Below, piece by piece: positions 5,578 through 6,663 of a DNA stretch of 6,663 nt. The position numbers and the translations under genes were made by a program. Within the stretch, counting starts at the first letter, position 1. Each line of letters starts with the position of its first letter. Below the pieces are notes generated by a model, which worked only from the letters and a program-made list of their open reading frames with translations, was not told where the DNA came from and made no database searches. Source of the DNA: an uncultured Pseudomonadota bacterium (GTDB lineage Bacteria; Pseudomonadota; Gammaproteobacteria; Burkholderiales; SCOH01); contig CALMFQ010000393.1 in the NCBI GenBank assembly GCA_937863215.1, positions 1 to 6,663 on the forward strand. The letters are read 5' to 3'.

Positions 5578-6663
5578 GTCTGAAATGTGGCATCGTCGGT
5601 TTGCCCAATGTCGGCAAATCCACCCTGTTCAACGCCCTGACCAAGGCCGGCATTGAAGCAGCCAACTATCCGTTCTGCACCATCGAGCCGAACGTCGGCA
5701 TCGTCGAGGTGCCGGATGTGCGTTTGGCGCAGCTGTCGGAAATCATCAAGCCGCAGAAAGTGCAGCATGCGATTGTCGAGTTTGTCGATATCGCCGGCCT
5801 GGTTGCCGGTGCATCCAAGGGCGAAGGCCTGGGCAACCAGTTTCTCGCCAACATCCGCGAGACCGACGCCATCGTTAATGTGGTGCGCTGTTTCGAGGAT
5901 GAGAACATCGTTCACGTTGCCGGCAAGGTCGATCCGATTTCCGATATCGAAACCATTGGCACCGAGCTGGCGCTGGCCGACTTGACCACGGTTGAAAAAG
6001 CCCATGCGCGCGATGTGAAAAAAGCCCGCTCCGGCGACAAGGAAGCGCAAAAGCTGATCGCCGTGCTGGACAAGCTGCTGCCGCATCTGAATGAAGCCAA
6101 GCCGGTGCGCAGCTTCACACTCAGCGATGAAGAAAAGCTGCTACTGAAACCGCTGTGCCTGCTGACCATCAAACCGGCAATGTATGTAGCCAACGTTGCC
6201 GAAGACGGCTTCGGCAACAACCCGCATCTGGATCGCCTGAGCGCGCTGGCCGCCAAGGAAGGTGCGCCGGTAGTGGCGCTGTGCGCCGCGATCGAATCGG
6301 AAATCGCCGATCTGGAAGACGCAGACAAGGTTGAATTCCTTGCCAGCATGGGCCTGGAAGAGCCCGGCCTGAACCGCCTGATTCGTGCTGGTTACAAATT
6401 GCTCGGACTGCAAACCTACTTCACCGCTGGGGTGAAGGAAGTACGCGCCTGGACCATTCACATTGGCGACACTGCACCGCAAGCGGCGGGCGTGATTCAC
6501 ACCGATTTTGAGCGCGGCTTCATCCGCGCACAGACTATTACTTTTGAAGATTTCATCGCCTTCAAGGGTGAGCAGGGCGCCAAAGAAGCCGGCAAGATGC
6601 GTTCCGAAGGCAAGGAATACGTCGTCAAGGATGGCGATGTGATGAACTTCCTGTTCAACGTCT
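5574..6663 (+). CDS. ychF: Ribosome-binding ATPase YchF (Obg-family), stop codon outside window
   Basis: YchF (the OLA1 family) is a cytoplasmic, ribosome-associated P-loop NTPase linked to translation and stress responses. The frame encodes 363 residues and then one base of the next codon. Because it ends in DGDVMNFLFNV, the usual family C-terminus, only the stop codon is missing. Motifs are the P-loop GLPNVGKST (9-17), the G3 motif DIAG (72-75) followed by LVAGASKGEGLGN, and NVAE (207-210) where a GTPase would have NKxD. That change is the known reason the family prefers ATP. A helical insertion spans about 128-200 and a TGS domain about 278-361. The ATG overlaps the pth stop by four bases, with GGAAG seven bases upstream. 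Confidence 0.98.
   Translation, partial: MSLKCGIVGLPNVGKSTLFNALTKAGIEAANYPFCTIEPNVGIVEVPDVRLAQLSEIIKPQKVQHAIVEFVDIAGLVAGASKGEGLGNQFLANIRETDAIVNVVRCFEDENIVHVAGKVDPISDIETIGTELALADLTTVEKAHARDVKKARSGDKEAQKLIAVLDKLLPHLNEAKPVRSFTLSDEEKLLLKPLCLLTIKPAMYVANVAEDGFGNNPHLDRLSALAAKEGAPVVALCAAIESEIADLEDADKVEFLASMGLEEPGLNRLIRAGYKLLGLQTYFTAGVKEVRAWTIHIGDTAPQAAGVIHTDFERGFIRAQTITFEDFIAFKGEQGAKEAGKMRSEGKEYVVKDGDVMNFLFNV

Noticed and set aside
5523..6349. Minus-strand frames of 187 and 145 codons opposite ychF
   Set aside because: ychF is unmistakable on the + strand, and these are typical GC-rich antisense openings.
1..6663. Neisserial DNA uptake sequences, transposons, CRISPR repeats or attachment sites
   Set aside because: I looked for the common DUS core and its variants, for long direct or inverted repeats and for integration at the tRNA-Gln 3' end. 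None was seen; the tRNA is followed directly by its terminator and prs.

Overview
The window is a compact, one-directional block of housekeeping genes. It reads like the chromosome of a moderately GC-rich betaproteobacterium, most likely from the Neisseriales (Chromobacteriaceae-like). That placement rests on the gene order, the protein sequences (the Prs and YchF proteins look neisserial or betaproteobacterial by eye) and the codon preference. It is a judgement from memory, not a database match. All genes lie on the + strand and there is no mobile element, CRISPR array, prophage or other accessory DNA.

Layout from left to right: (1) a 5'-truncated TPR-repeat gene (1-1709), whose first visible codons look like the end of a lipoprotein lipobox; (2) lolB (1709-2278), which overlaps the TPR gene by one base (TGATG); (3) ispE (2260-3117, or from GTG 2275), which overlaps lolB; (4) a tRNA-Gln(UUG) gene (3130-3204), only 12 nt after ispE and preceded by two candidate promoters inside the 3' half of ispE; (5) a strong intrinsic terminator (3215-3246); (6) prs (3264-4214); (7) an 80-nt gap with two hairpins; (8) rplY (4295-4885); (9) a 77-nt gap with one long hairpin; (10) pth (4963-5577); (11) ychF (5574 to the window edge), which overlaps pth by four bases (ATGA) and lacks only its stop codon. 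No gene-free stretch exceeds 300 bases.

The functions fall into three groups. The first is the outer-membrane lipoprotein group: LolB, plus the TPR protein as a probable lipoprotein. The second is precursor supply: IspE in the MEP isoprenoid pathway, and Prs making PRPP for nucleotides, histidine and tryptophan. The third is translation: tRNA-Gln, ribosomal protein L25, peptidyl-tRNA hydrolase and the ribosome-associated ATPase YchF. The same order (TPR, lolB, ispE, tRNA-Gln, prs, rplY, pth, ychF) is, as I recall it, also found in Pseudomonas, so this is an old proteobacterial cluster and not a new system.

I found no convincing undescribed system. The points most worth a second look are regulatory: promoter-like sequences embedded in ispE, a strong terminator placed so close to prs that prs seems to need read-through, and a two-hairpin leader before rplY whose arms can also pair in an alternative way.
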